Assembly (NCBI RefSeq): GCF_900100275.1
Contig: NZ_FNET01000033.1
Coordinates: 1-50,823 of the forward strand
Source: Lentzea albidocapillata subsp. violacea
Lineage (GTDB): Bacteria; Actinomycetota; Actinomycetes; Mycobacteriales; Pseudonocardiaceae
Reading direction: 5' to 3'
Length of the DNA stretch: 50,823 bases
Part shown: piece by piece, positions 30,365 through 38,066 of the stretch
Position numbering within the stretch: position 1 is the first letter of the stretch
Layout of the letters: each line of letters opens with the position of its first letter
Notes under the pieces: generated by a model
What the model saw: only the letters and a program-made list of their open reading frames with translations
The model's database searches: none
Told to the model about the DNA's origin: nothing
Translations under genes and position numbers: made by a program

Positions 30365-30721
30365 CTACACCGCGGCAGCGCGCTGTTCGCTGCTCACACT
30401 CGCCAGCAATGCGGCCAGCCGGTCGGTGGTCTCCGGGCGAACCCGGTAGTACACCCACGTTCCGCGACGATCGGAGTCGACCAGGCCTGCCTGTCGAAGG
30501 AGCTTCAGGTGGTGGGAGATCGTCGGCTGTGAGAGCTCGAACGCGGGCGTGAGCTCACAGACGCAGACCTCGCCGCTGGGGCGTGACGCGATCAGCGACA
30601 GCAGCCGCAGGCGCACCGGATCGCCGAGAGCCTTGAACATCGTCGCCAGCTCCGTCGCCTGCTCCTTGGCGAGCGGCTCCTCCGACAGCGGCTCGCAGCA
30701 GCCCTCACCTTGCTTCGACAT
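30365..30721 (-). CDS. arsR: ArsR-family As(III) repressor next to arsM
   Basis: 118 residues from ATG 30721-30719. ArsR core FKALGDPVRLRLLSLIASRPSG and FELSQPTISHHLKLLRQAGL, metal site C53-V-C55 in GEVCVCEL, and an extra N-terminal pair C8-C9 (EGCCEP). It is divergent from arsM across 80 bp and upstream of phoX on the same strand. The palindrome TCAATGTTGA (30725-30734) immediately upstream may be its operator. Expected to derepress arsM on As(III). Confidence 0.88.
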   Translation of the reverse strand: MSKQGEGCCEPLSEEPLAKEQATELATMFKALGDPVRLRLLSLIASRPSGEVCVCELTPAFELSQPTISHHLKLLRQAGLVDSDRRGTWVYYRVRPETTDRLAALLASVSSEQRAAAV

Positions 30722-30801
30722 TCTTCAATGTTGACTCGCCTCGGCCTCCAGTGCAAACATGACATAGATAAACTTCGATACAGCCTGGAGGTAGACCGCT
30801 C

Positions 30802-31689
30802 ATGAGCGAGCAGACTGAGCTGCGTGAGACCGTCCGCGCCCGCTATGCCGCAGCCGCGACCGCTGTCGTCAACGGGGGAGGCGGGTGCTGCAATCCGGCG
30901 GCCGTGGAGGTCGACGAGACCTTCGGCGCCACGCTCTACCCGGCGGCTCAGCGCGATGAGCTGCCCGCCGAGGCGGTGGCAGCCTCACTCGGCTGCGGCA
31001 ACCCCATCGCCGTCGCCGAACTCCGCGAAGGCGAGCGAGTGCTGGACCTGGGATCGGGCGGCGGCATCGACGTCCTGCTCTCCGCCCGCCGCGTCGGCCC
31101 CACCGGCAAGGCCTACGGCCTCGACATGACCGACGAGATGCTCGCGCTCGCACTGTCCAACGCCGACAAGGCAGGCGCCACCAACGTCGAGTTCCTCAAG
31201 GGCAACATCGAAGCCATCCCGCTGCCCGGCAACACCATCGACGTCGTGATCTCCAACTGCGTCATCAACCTCTCCGTCGACAAGCCCGCCGTGTTCGCCG
31301 AAACCTTCCGCGTCCTGCGCCCCGGCGGCCGCATCGGCATCTCCGACGTCGTCGCCGACGACCACCTCACGCCCGCCGAGCGAGCCGAGCGCGGCTCCTA
31401 CGTCAGCTGCATCGCCGGAGCCCTCACCTTCACCGAATACCGCGAAGGCCTTAAGGCCGCCGGCTTCGCCGACGTCGAGATCACGCCGACCTTCGAGGCC
31501 GCGGACGGCATGCACTCCGCCATCGTCCGTGCCACCAAGCCGACTGAATCGGTGGATACACCGGTTGCGGCACAAGGTGAAGCGTCGTGTTGCGGCGTCA
31601 GCGCGTGCTGCACGCCGACCGAACAGGCGGTCGAGCCGGGCGTCACGGTCACTGAAGCCAAATCAGCTGCCGGATGCGGCTGTCAGTGA
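30802..31689 (+). CDS. arsM: Arsenite S-adenosylmethionine methyltransferase ArsM
   Basis: 295 residues from ATG 30802 with TGGAGG upstream. SAM-binding motif VLDLGSGGGIDVLLSA; the As(III)-binding cysteines are C65 (SLGCGNP), C153 (SNCVINLS) and C203 (SCIAGALT), with C29-C30 near the N-terminus as a fourth position. It methylates As(III) to mono-, di- and trimethyl forms, giving volatile or exportable products. The tail after residue 255 is Cys-rich (SCCGVSACC, GCGCQ), probably for metalloid capture. Divergent from arsR; the MerR module follows 39 bp downstream. Confidence 0.92.
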   Translation: MSEQTELRETVRARYAAAATAVVNGGGGCCNPAAVEVDETFGATLYPAAQRDELPAEAVAASLGCGNPIAVAELREGERVLDLGSGGGIDVLLSARRVGPTGKAYGLDMTDEMLALALSNADKAGATNVEFLKGNIEAIPLPGNTIDVVISNCVINLSVDKPAVFAETFRVLRPGGRIGISDVVADDHLTPAERAERGSYVSCIAGALTFTEYREGLKAAGFADVEITPTFEAADGMHSAIVRATKPTESVDTPVAAQGEASCCGVSACCTPTEQAVEPGVTVTEAKSAAGCGCQ

Positions 31690-31690
31690 C

Positions 31691-31721
31691 TTGCATCTGG
31701 TACCCAAGTACAGGCTTACCG
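31691..31721 (+). promoter_or_regulatory. MerR-type promoter (19-bp spacer), leaderless
   Basis: TTGCAT (31691-31696) and TTACCG (31716-31721) are separated by 19 bp holding the dyad CTGGTAC-CCAA-GTACAGG. The start codon of the next gene (31729) is 7 bp after the -10, so the transcript is probably leaderless. Sequence and spacing match the promoter at 11518-11488. Confidence 0.65.
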
Positions 31722-31728
31722 TCGAAGC

Positions 31729-32064
31729 ATGAGCACAAAAGCTGAGCCTTGGGCTCCGCAGGCCTGCACACCGCCCACCGCGGAACGGCCACTGCGGGTC
31801 GCTGAGTTCGACGCATTGTTCGCGCAGGCGCTACAGGACGTTCGACGTGTTGACGCCACGTCCGTTTCCTTGGATCTCCAGCCGCGGTCCGAGGTGGCCG
31901 CGCGGGCGGCTGACCTCGTGGTGCGGGAGGCCGGATGCTGTTCGTTCTTCACCTTCAGCTTGGTCGCGACCGGCGGCACACTGCACCTGGAGATCAAGGT
32001 TCCAGAGCAGCACGTCGACGTGCTCGAAGCGCTCGTGGCACGGGCGGAGGGCATGTCGACGTGA
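31729..32064 (+). CDS. Stand-alone Cys-Cys metal(loid)-associated protein
   Basis: 111 residues from ATG 31729, probably translated without a leader. No family recognised. It aligns over its length with the C-terminal domain of the thioredoxin fusion at 10703: QAC13TPPTAERPLRVAEFDALF near the start, and REAGC70C71SFFTFSLVATGGTLHLEI in the second half. The shared cysteines (one N-terminal, one adjacent pair) look like a soft-metal site. It is soluble, with a predicted mixed alpha/beta core. First in a four-gene operon with merR, a MerT-like protein and ynfA. Possible roles are cytoplasmic metallochaperone or scavenger; unproven. Confidence 0.7.
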   Translation: MSTKAEPWAPQACTPPTAERPLRVAEFDALFAQALQDVRRVDATSVSLDLQPRSEVAARAADLVVREAGCCSFFTFSLVATGGTLHLEIKVPEQHVDVLEALVARAEGMST

Positions 32065-32501
32065 GCGGGTTGCGTGCTGGGGAGGTCGCCGAGGCCGCGG
32101 GCGTGAACCGGCAGACGCTGCGGTACTACGAGCGGGTCGGCCTCCTCACCGAGCCGGACCGGACGCTGGGCGGGCACCGGGTCTACCCGGCGGAGACGGT
32201 GACCGTCATCCGGGTCATCAAGGCCGCCCAGCGACTCGGTTTCACCCTCGAGGAGGTCGCCGAACTGCTCGACCTCGGGACGCACCGGCACGGCAAGCCG
32301 GGACTGCAGGCGCGAGCTACCGCCAAGCTGACCGAAGTCGAGACCAAGATCGCCGATCTGGAGATCATCCGGGACACGTTGAAGGCCGCGGTGGCGGCGG
32401 GCTGCGACGACCTCATCGCGTGCTCGCACATCTCGTCCTGCCCGCTGCCGTTCGCCGGCCTCGCCGAGGGGAAGGTCGCCGATGCCGGCTCCTGCTGCTG
32501 A
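32061..32501 (+). CDS. MerR-family metal(loid)-responsive regulator, second module
   Basis: 146 residues from GTG 32061 overlapping the previous stop (GTGA). MerR winged helix (GVNRQTLRYYERVGLLTEP, GHRVYPAETV), dimer helix, and C-terminal cysteines C115-x5-C121-x5-C127 in a CDDLIACSHISSCPLPF context, plus a terminal C145-C146. It is paralogous to the regulator at 10273 but with shifted cysteines, so ligand preference may differ. It should act on the 19-bp-spacer promoter upstream. The 3' end overlaps the MerT-like gene by 20 bp. Confidence 0.85.
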   Translation: MSGLRAGEVAEAAGVNRQTLRYYERVGLLTEPDRTLGGHRVYPAETVTVIRVIKAAQRLGFTLEEVAELLDLGTHRHGKPGLQARATAKLTEVETKIADLEIIRDTLKAAVAAGCDDLIACSHISSCPLPFAGLAEGKVADAGSCC

Positions 32502-32736
32502 CAAGGTCCGTCGATTCGCGTGGCTCGCCGGAGCCGCCTGTCTGCTGTGCTGTCTCGTGCCGGTGTTGGGAATCGCCGCGGTGACAGGCTTCTTCTCGGC
32601 GATCGGCTTCCAGGACGTGCTGGTTGGTCTTGGCGTAGCCGCTGTGGTGGGCGTTGGCGCGTGGTTGGTGCTTCGGCGTCGGCGGCGGCACAGCTGCGTC
32701 GGTGACGGATGTGAATGTCAGACTTCCGGATCATGA
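32482..32736 (+). CDS. Small Cys-rich MerT-like membrane protein, second module
   Basis: 84 residues from ATG 32482. Two hydrophobic segments (12-38 and 45-64), C20-x2-C23-C24 in the first helix and the tail RRRRRHSC72-x4-C77-x-C79. The cysteine layout is the same as in the 102-residue protein at 9968 although overall sequence has diverged. A decayed copy lies at 4545-4747. Likely a membrane carrier for a soft metal or metalloid; direction of transport unknown. Its stop overlaps the ynfA start (ATGA). Confidence 0.7.
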   Translation: MPAPAADKVRRFAWLAGAACLLCCLVPVLGIAAVTGFFSAIGFQDVLVGLGVAAVVGVGAWLVLRRRRRHSCVGDGCECQTSGS

Positions 32737-33062
32737 TGGTGCTGCGTTCGGTGGTGTTGTTCGTGCTCGCCGCGGTGGCGGAGATCGGAGGCGCTTGGCT
32801 GGTGTGGCAAGGACTGCGGGAGGACCGGGGTCTGCTGTGGATTGCCGGCGGTGTGCTGGCACTCGGCGCGTACGGCTTTGTCGCGACGTTCCAGCCCGAT
32901 CCGAACTTCGGCCGGATTCTCGCTGCCTACGGCGGGGTCTTCGTCGCCGGATCACTGGCCTGGGGCATGGTGCTGGACGGATTCCGGCCGGACCGGTGGG
33001 ACTACCTGGGTGCGGGCATCTGCCTGGTCGGTGTCGCCGTGATCATGTACGCACCGCGCTGA
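32733..33062 (+). CDS. YnfA/UPF0060 small membrane protein
   Basis: 109 residues from ATG 32733, which overlaps the previous stop; ATG 32715 would add six residues. Four helices, with the family signatures VAEIGGAWLVWQGLRE, GFVATFQPDPNFGRILAAYGGVFV and DGFRPDRWDYLGAGICLVGV. YnfA proteins belong near the small multidrug resistance transporters; they are frequent next to heavy-metal genes but their substrate is unsettled. Last gene of the MerR module; no clear terminator seen. A frameshifted copy is at 4744-5060. Confidence 0.88.
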   Translation: MMVLRSVVLFVLAAVAEIGGAWLVWQGLREDRGLLWIAGGVLALGAYGFVATFQPDPNFGRILAAYGGVFVAGSLAWGMVLDGFRPDRWDYLGAGICLVGVAVIMYAPR

Positions 33063-33249
33063 CTCGGGCCAGCGGCTCGACAGTCTCCTGTGGACAATGT
33101 GATCAACGTGGCGGGACGAACCTGCAGAGGCAAGCGGTCCATGTTGGCGTAGGAGCGGCGCAACCCTTGTGTTGCAGCTACTTCGTGATGCTTCTGGTGA
33201 GTCTCACACTGTGCTAAGTGGAGCAAAACTGGAGCACAGCGTAGAGCGG
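33063..33249. other. Gap after ynfA without recognised genes
   Basis: Between the end of ynfA and the tandem repeats I see no gene or RNA. The stretch probably belongs to the end of an integrated element, given the repeats and tRNA fragment that follow. Confidence 0.4.
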
Positions 33250-33299
33250 AACGTCACGCAACGGCGCTTAACGGCACTGAACGGCAGCCAACGGCACCG
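33250..33299. repeat. Five tandem 10-bp repeats beside an attachment-like site
   Basis: Five copies of a 10-bp unit with consensus AACGGCRCNN begin at 33250, 33260, 33270, 33280 and 33290; the first has AACGTC in place of AACGGC. A period of one DNA turn puts each unit on the same face of the helix. They end 52 bp before the tRNA-Ala fragment, a typical position for arm-type integrase sites next to an attachment core. Confidence 0.75.
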
Positions 33300-33351
33300 G
33301 TTGACCATGGATTTCTCTGTTTCTGCAGTTCAGAGACGTGACCCGACCCGA

Positions 33352-33393
33352 CTGGCAGTGTGAGGGTCAGGGGTTCGAGTCCCCTCAGCTCCA
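33352..33393 (+). tRNA. 3' half of tRNA-Ala(GGC), probable attachment-site duplication
   Basis: The anticodon loop CTGGCAG (33352-33358, anticodon GGC) is followed by the 3' anticodon strand, variable loop, T arm AGGGG-TTCGAGT-CCCCT (33369-33385), acceptor strand CAGCTCC (33386-33392) and discriminator A. The T at acceptor position 70 would form the G3-U70 pair of alanine tRNA. No D arm or 5' acceptor strand exists upstream, so it is not a functional gene. It fits the tRNA 3' segment left at one end of an integrated element. The tmRNA 3' end is an alternative, less likely because of the GGC loop. Confidence 0.7.
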
Positions 33394-33862
33394 CAATTTC
33401 ATACAGCATACGAATCGCTCGCTGACCTGCGTAAACAGGTTCGGCGGGCGATCTTCGTTTCTGGTCCACTTTGGACAGTGGGGCGCCAGGCCGGAGAAAT
33501 CCGGAGAATCGATGTTGATCACCACGAAACAGGGTCAGCGGATTCTCCAGGATCGGGTCGCCCAACCGGGTGGTTGTTCACCGCGATCTTCGAGCTCGCC
33601 GCTGACGCGTGCTTACCCTGTCCCCGGTTCGACTGGGCATCGACGCACGGTTTCGTTGGTGTGTGGCGGTTCTGGGCCGACGTGTGAACGGTACGGATCG
33701 TCTGCGGGCGGGGCTACCGCTGTGATCGCGGTGTCCTTCCCTCCTCCGGCGCGTCACCTGCCCAGCTAACGCAGGCACCTCGAGCGTCGACTACGTGATG
33801 AGCTGGCGAACCGCCCAGCGAGAAGCGCAAGTGGAGGCGACCGATGGCACGTCCTTCGGTGC
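33394..33862. other. Gap between the attachment-like site and the sigma-factor operon
   Basis: About 470 bp without a supportable gene. Open frames here have no recognisable motif; one minus-strand frame is just the antisense of the tRNA fragment. A promoter for the sigma-factor operon should lie near its right end but is not obvious. Confidence 0.45.
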
Positions 33863-33883
33863 GTGAGAAGGGTGGTAGCCAGC

Positions 33884-34417
33884 GTGCCCGAGACTCAGCC
33901 TGACTGGGCGGCGCTGTACCTCAAGCATCGAGACGCCATGCACAGAGTCGCCGCGAAGGTCCTGCGCGAGGCCGGGATCGCCGATCAGGCAGGCGACGCC
34001 GTTCAAGAGGCGATGATGTCGCTCATGGCCTCTCCGCCCGACGACGTCCGCGAGTGGGAGGCGGTCATGGTCGCGACGGCCAAGCGGAGAGCACTTGACC
34101 GGCTGCGTTCGGCCGCTGTCCGACACGCGGGGCCGGAACTCGGGGAAGAGCACGACCACGCCGACCTGGGCGACGTGGCCGAGGAGGTCGCGGAGGCTGC
34201 GGACCGTCAACGGGCAGCGGCCGAGGTGTGGGACCACCTTGCGGTGTTGGACGACCGACACCGCAAGGTGGCTTGGGAGTACGTCGCCCTCGAGCGTCCG
34301 CGGGCCGAGGTCGCGGAGGAACTGGGCGTGACGCCGGCCCGAGTGAGCCAGATGGCCAAGGCCGCGCTGGAACAATTGCGCGATGCGATGAGCCCGGAGG
34401 AGGTGGCACATGACTAA
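33884..34417 (+). CDS. Small sigma-70-type RNA polymerase sigma factor
   Basis: 177 residues from GTG 33884 (AAGGG 10 nt upstream; GTG 33863 would add seven residues). Region 2 reads DWAALYLKHRDAMHRVAAKVL and DQAGDAVQEAMMSLMASP with an AKRRALDRLR basic helix. Region 4 is a C-terminal HTH (LDDRHRKVAWEYVAL, VAEELGVTPARVSQMAKAALEQLRDAM). An acidic linker separates them. Overlaps the next gene by 8 bp. As part of an operon with an HTH protein and an ImmA/IrrE peptidase it could be the transcriptional output of a stress- or phage-sensing switch. Confidence 0.75.
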   Translation: MPETQPDWAALYLKHRDAMHRVAAKVLREAGIADQAGDAVQEAMMSLMASPPDDVREWEAVMVATAKRRALDRLRSAAVRHAGPELGEEHDHADLGDVAEEVAEAADRQRAAAEVWDHLAVLDDRHRKVAWEYVALERPRAEVAEELGVTPARVSQMAKAALEQLRDAMSPEEVAHD

Positions 34418-35084
34418 AGACGAGCGCGATGAGGCACTTGCAAGCCTTCTGGAGGCTCGCGCTGGCAACGTCAGAGACAAGCCCCAACCCTTGCTGAATG
34501 AAGGCGACCGTGCCGAAGTCGAGTCGCTGATCGAGGTCGCAGACCTGCTGTGGGAGGCGGGGCACGGCGCGCCGCCGTTGGAGTCTGATCCGGTAGCGGC
34601 CTTGCTGGGTCTCAACCCGGATCCGCACTGCGCGCTGGATGCCAAGGCTCTGGTTCGAGCGCGGAAGAACGCCAGGTTGAAGGGGAGTGAACTAGCCGAG
34701 CGTCTTGTCGCGCGTGGTTGGGAAGTTCAGGGGCGGGATGTCTTTCGATGGGAGAACCAGTCGGCAGCTGACGTCGCGCCCGCTCTGATCAAGGCCATCG
34801 CTGACGAGACTGGCGTCAGCGTCGAACAGCTCACAACGAACCTGCAGGCCGACGTGGAGAACGACGCTGTCGCTGAGGTTGCCCGTTCGTCCAAGTTCGA
34901 AGGGCTGGTGGAACGTTGGGCCCGGCTTCAGGGTTTGTCGCATGCGATGGCGGCTTCGGTGTTGGAGTCGCGGTTGCGTGCCACAGTTCACCGTGGAGAT
35001 CGTCCGGATGCCGGTCAGTTGCTGCAGTCTCTTGATGCGCTTGTAGCCGCTGTGGAGAGCGGGACACGCCGAAATGAACCTTGA
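34410..35084 (+). CDS. HTH regulator partner of the sigma factor
   Basis: 224 residues from ATG 34410. A central helix-turn-helix-like segment (ALVRARKNARLKGSELAERLV, DVFRWENQSAADVAPALIKAIADETGVSVEQL) resembles XRE-type DNA binding, flanked by an acidic N-terminal region and a helical C-terminus (FEGLVERWARLQGLSHAMAASVLESRLRA). It overlaps the sigma gene (8 bp) and the peptidase gene (11 bp). XRE regulators paired with ImmA/IrrE peptidases are classically inactivated by cleavage; here it might also act as an anti-sigma factor. Function inferred from layout. Confidence 0.6.
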   Translation: MTKDERDEALASLLEARAGNVRDKPQPLLNEGDRAEVESLIEVADLLWEAGHGAPPLESDPVAALLGLNPDPHCALDAKALVRARKNARLKGSELAERLVARGWEVQGRDVFRWENQSAADVAPALIKAIADETGVSVEQLTTNLQADVENDAVAEVARSSKFEGLVERWARLQGLSHAMAASVLESRLRATVHRGDRPDAGQLLQSLDALVAAVESGTRRNEP

Positions 35085-36090
35085 TCAGTGTGTCGACCGA
35101 GCTCTTGGTTACTTGGACGAAGTCGTTCGTGGGCGGTTCGCGGCTAATCCTCTCGGGGTTCTCCGTGACGATCTCGGTCTGACGGTTACTGCTGTAGATC
35201 ATCTGGCGAGTCGACGTGCTGACGGCGGCGCGTGCGACGGAGTTTCTTTTCTGCAGGATGGAGTCGTCCTTTACGCGCCGACGCCATACAGCCGACGTGA
35301 GAACTTCACGCTCGCACACGAGCTCGGGCACTGGCTCGTCGAGCAGGTCGAAGAGCTGTACGACTGGCTCGGCGACCAAGAAGATCCGCCGCGCATGCTG
35401 GAAACAATTTGTGACCGCATCGCTCAGCGTCTCCTTATTCCGGGGGCAGTTGTCGATTCAGTGATCGGTGGGCGTGTCCGGGCGACGCATGTGATGGACC
35501 TATACCGAGCCTGCCAAGCCAGCGTTCCGGCATGCTCCATCGCTGTCGCCGGCAGGCTGCCGCACCTTGGCGCGGTCGCGGTGATCGATCGTGACCAGGA
35601 CGAAGTGCAGTATGCAAGCGTCAGGCCCGACGCCGCGGAGGGGTGGCCAACTGTTTTTCCCTGGCCGGGACAGAGCGTTCCCACAGGGCACCCCTTCAGG
35701 AGCATGCCACTCGGTGAAGCGATGACCAGAAAGACCTTCTGGCGAACGCCCTGGGGAAAACAGGAAGACTATTACGTCGACGCTGTGAGCGAAGGTAGAC
35801 GTATCATCGCAGTGTTCTCGGATATTGACATCTGGGATGCCGAGCGACTGCACATCGACGAGCCCCGGGACTTCGACACGCGCCCCTCCACCGAGATCCA
35901 CTGTTGCGGGCGAACGCAAACCGTGCGCGGCTACCCTTGCCAAGACTGCGGGCAACCGTACTGCCCCGTATGCGGGAACTGCCGATGTGGACGGATCGCA
36001 CAGAAGGAACAGATGTGCAGCGGCGGCTGCTTCCTGCGATACCAACCGCACCTCCTTGTCGGCGGCCTCTGTGAAGAATGTCGTAGCTAG
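35074..36090 (+). CDS. ImmA/IrrE-family metallopeptidase with Cys-rich tail
   Basis: 338 residues from ATG 35074. The zinc peptidase motif is H82-E83-L-G-H86 in ENFTLAHELGHWLVEQ, followed by a helical ICDRIAQRLLIPG segment as in the ImmA/IrrE family. Middle part (170-270) is unassigned. The last ~65 residues hold many cysteines (HCCGRTQTVRGYPCQDCGQPYCP, CGNCRCG, CSGGC, CEEC), probably two or three zinc ribbons. Family members cleave repressors upon DNA damage or element induction; the preceding HTH protein is the obvious substrate candidate. Confidence 0.8.
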   Translation: MNLDQCVDRALGYLDEVVRGRFAANPLGVLRDDLGLTVTAVDHLASRRADGGACDGVSFLQDGVVLYAPTPYSRRENFTLAHELGHWLVEQVEELYDWLGDQEDPPRMLETICDRIAQRLLIPGAVVDSVIGGRVRATHVMDLYRACQASVPACSIAVAGRLPHLGAVAVIDRDQDEVQYASVRPDAAEGWPTVFPWPGQSVPTGHPFRSMPLGEAMTRKTFWRTPWGKQEDYYVDAVSEGRRIIAVFSDIDIWDAERLHIDEPRDFDTRPSTEIHCCGRTQTVRGYPCQDCGQPYCPVCGNCRCGRIAQKEQMCSGGCFLRYQPHLLVGGLCEECRS

Positions 36091-36211
36091 CCTGCTGTAT
36101 CGCTAACTCTCAGATGGCCTGTCTCGACTACCTGGTAAGAGCACGCTGTCGGGACGGTGATCAATTGGGTGCCGTCGAGACCAGCTGCTGTTTTCCCTAG
36201 GGAGGCAACCG

Positions 36212-36445
36212 ATGACCAACAAGCGAGTCGTCCAACATCGCGAGGACGGAAACTGGGAGGTTCGAGCCCCAGGTGCCGATCGTGCCAGTGCAGTCGTTTC
36301 GACTCAATCAGATGGTATCGATCGTGCACGTGAGATCCTCGGAAACTCCGGCGGCGGCGAACTGCAGGTCCGCGGCCGTGATGGCACCATCCGCCAGCAG
36401 GACACGATCAAGCCGGGCAACGACCCCCGCTCTTCACGCGGCTGA
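36212..36445 (+). CDS. DUF2188-type small protein
   Basis: 77 residues from ATG 36212 with GGGAGG 8 nt upstream. The sequence NKRVVQHREDGNWEVRAPGADRASAV, IDRAREILGNSGGGELQVRGRDGTIRQQDTI is that of DUF2188 proteins, small beta-alpha proteins of unknown role common in actinobacteria and on mobile elements. Stands alone, 121 bp after the peptidase gene. Confidence 0.75.
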   Translation: MTNKRVVQHREDGNWEVRAPGADRASAVVSTQSDGIDRAREILGNSGGGELQVRGRDGTIRQQDTIKPGNDPRSSRG

Positions 36446-36619
36446 CCAGCCCTGGCGGGGCGTCCAGCTCTGATCACATGACCGCCATGGCGTTTCTGAC
36501 GGGGCACCACCGCAGCGGCTCGGCGTGTTGTATGCCGGGCCGCTGCGGTGCACCTGTCCCGTGTTCCGTGAAAGTCACTCCACATCACTGGCAAGCTGAG
36601 CATGCGGAAGTAGGCGACT

Positions 36620-37834
36620 GTGGCCAAGACCGGCGAACCGCATACCGCGGCTGGTCGACTGGATGAACAGAGCGGTATGTCCGGCGTCTTCGCGAGTTCG
36701 TTCGATGCCGCCCTGCAACAGTTCGGAATTCCGCGGGACGTCCTGACCTTGGCTCTGCGCCATTGCGCCGAGACTGATCGCTATCCGCTGCTCGGCATAA
36801 GCTCGGTAGACCGGATCAAGATCTATCTCGACGTCAAGGACTGGGTGGCGTTGGCCAAGGCGCGGTTGGGCCGACCGGAGTCCCCGCAGGACGAAGCGGC
36901 GTACAAGGCTTTGCGTGCGGCAACCCGCGCCGGAGAAGCGATTGTGTTCCTCACCGCCGCGACCTACATGGAGGTCGCTCGGATCTCCTCACTCCGCCAG
37001 CGTACCGACCTTGCGAACGTCATCGCCGAGATCACGGGCTTTGCGGCCATCTCGGGTCGGTCAACCGTGGTGCAGCACCAGCTGCAGACAGCACTTGCGA
37101 CACGCTTCGGTGGCCAACCGCCTGCGCCTATCGCGGTGCTCGGCATAGGGCAGCCCTTCGCAGTCGGTGTGCGGGGCGCGTTCGTGCTCCGGCAGAAGGG
37201 CGGTGGGACTCCTGACCTGCCAGCTGCGCAGGTGCGCGCGATCGAGACCATCGTCCGCGTGACGGGCGAGTACACAATGCTGCGTGGACCGGCGCCCGAG
37301 GAGCTGCCTGACTTGAGGGCGCGAGGGTACCGGCCGGAGAACGTTGCCGCGGTTGAGGAAGCTCGTTTGAAGCGCGAGAAGGAGCTTGCCGAGATGCTGA
37401 AGGACGGCACAGCAGATCGCGATCGGCTCGGAGATCTCGTGCACGCGCGTTACCTCTACTGGGAACTGGCACACCACCTTCCTACTGCGTTGCAGCCGTA
37501 CAACATGGACATCAGCGACTTCTACGCCAAGGGCAAGGAGTCGTTGACCGAGCTGTTGGACGACATCCCCAGCGCGGCGATCAACATCACGCTTGCTGAC
37601 AAGGGATTCCGTAACTCCTACAAGAGCTGGACAGGCAACGACATACGCGATGCCGATGCTGTCTCGGCCGCGATTCCCTACTGCGACATCGTCATGACGG
37701 ACAAGTATGTCGCTGCTCAGCTCGCGAAGTCGCCTGCTGTTGCCCGCCACGGGACGCTCCTGCTCAGTCGCCTGGCAGATCTCAACAACGCACTTTCAAC
37801 CCTGATTGCTGCCCGGTCCACCGGGACGCCTTGA
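36620..37834 (+). CDS. PIN-like nuclease-fold protein
   Basis: 404 residues from GTG 36620 (ATG 36677 is an alternative). The opening strand IKIYLD71VKDWVALAKA, an internal acidic residue in TYME118VARISSL and a C-terminal NDIRDAD346AVSAAIPYCD356IVMTD361KYVA reproduce the spaced acidic residues of PIN domains, with a long helical insertion (about 180-300, charged and rich in KREKEL). Size and context suggest an accessory RNA/DNA nuclease. No small antitoxin gene is adjacent. A profile or structure comparison would be needed to confirm. Confidence 0.5.
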   Translation: MAKTGEPHTAAGRLDEQSGMSGVFASSFDAALQQFGIPRDVLTLALRHCAETDRYPLLGISSVDRIKIYLDVKDWVALAKARLGRPESPQDEAAYKALRAATRAGEAIVFLTAATYMEVARISSLRQRTDLANVIAEITGFAAISGRSTVVQHQLQTALATRFGGQPPAPIAVLGIGQPFAVGVRGAFVLRQKGGGTPDLPAAQVRAIETIVRVTGEYTMLRGPAPEELPDLRARGYRPENVAAVEEARLKREKELAEMLKDGTADRDRLGDLVHARYLYWELAHHLPTALQPYNMDISDFYAKGKESLTELLDDIPSAAINITLADKGFRNSYKSWTGNDIRDADAVSAAIPYCDIVMTDKYVAAQLAKSPAVARHGTLLLSRLADLNNALSTLIAARSTGTP

Positions 37835-38066
37835 GCTGTGGATGGTTGTGGTCGAACAGGGCCTGGCGGCTGGTGGCTCGCGCTTGCGGGTTTGATCGTG
37901 CGGTAGGGCTGTCGTGCCGATCGGTCAGTTGAACCGCGTCCAACGCTGCAGACCGCAGCGTGGACAACTGTTGCGAAGGCGCGGTGAAGACCGTTGTCAC
38001 TCGGTCCCCTACGACCGGTCTGGGGAAGGCGACATCGAACAGATGGATCACGTGCTCCCAGCATCG

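Noticed and set aside
33250..33299. CRISPR-like repeat array
   Set aside because: Units are 10 bp and contiguous without spacers; they fit integrase arm sites, not CRISPR.
33318..33393. Complete tRNA gene
   Set aside because: No 5' acceptor strand or D arm pairs with the 3' half, so only a fragment is called.
33254..33565. Minus-strand frame containing RGLEPLTLTLPV
   Set aside because: This text is the antisense translation of the tRNA-Ala 3' half, a known annotation artefact.
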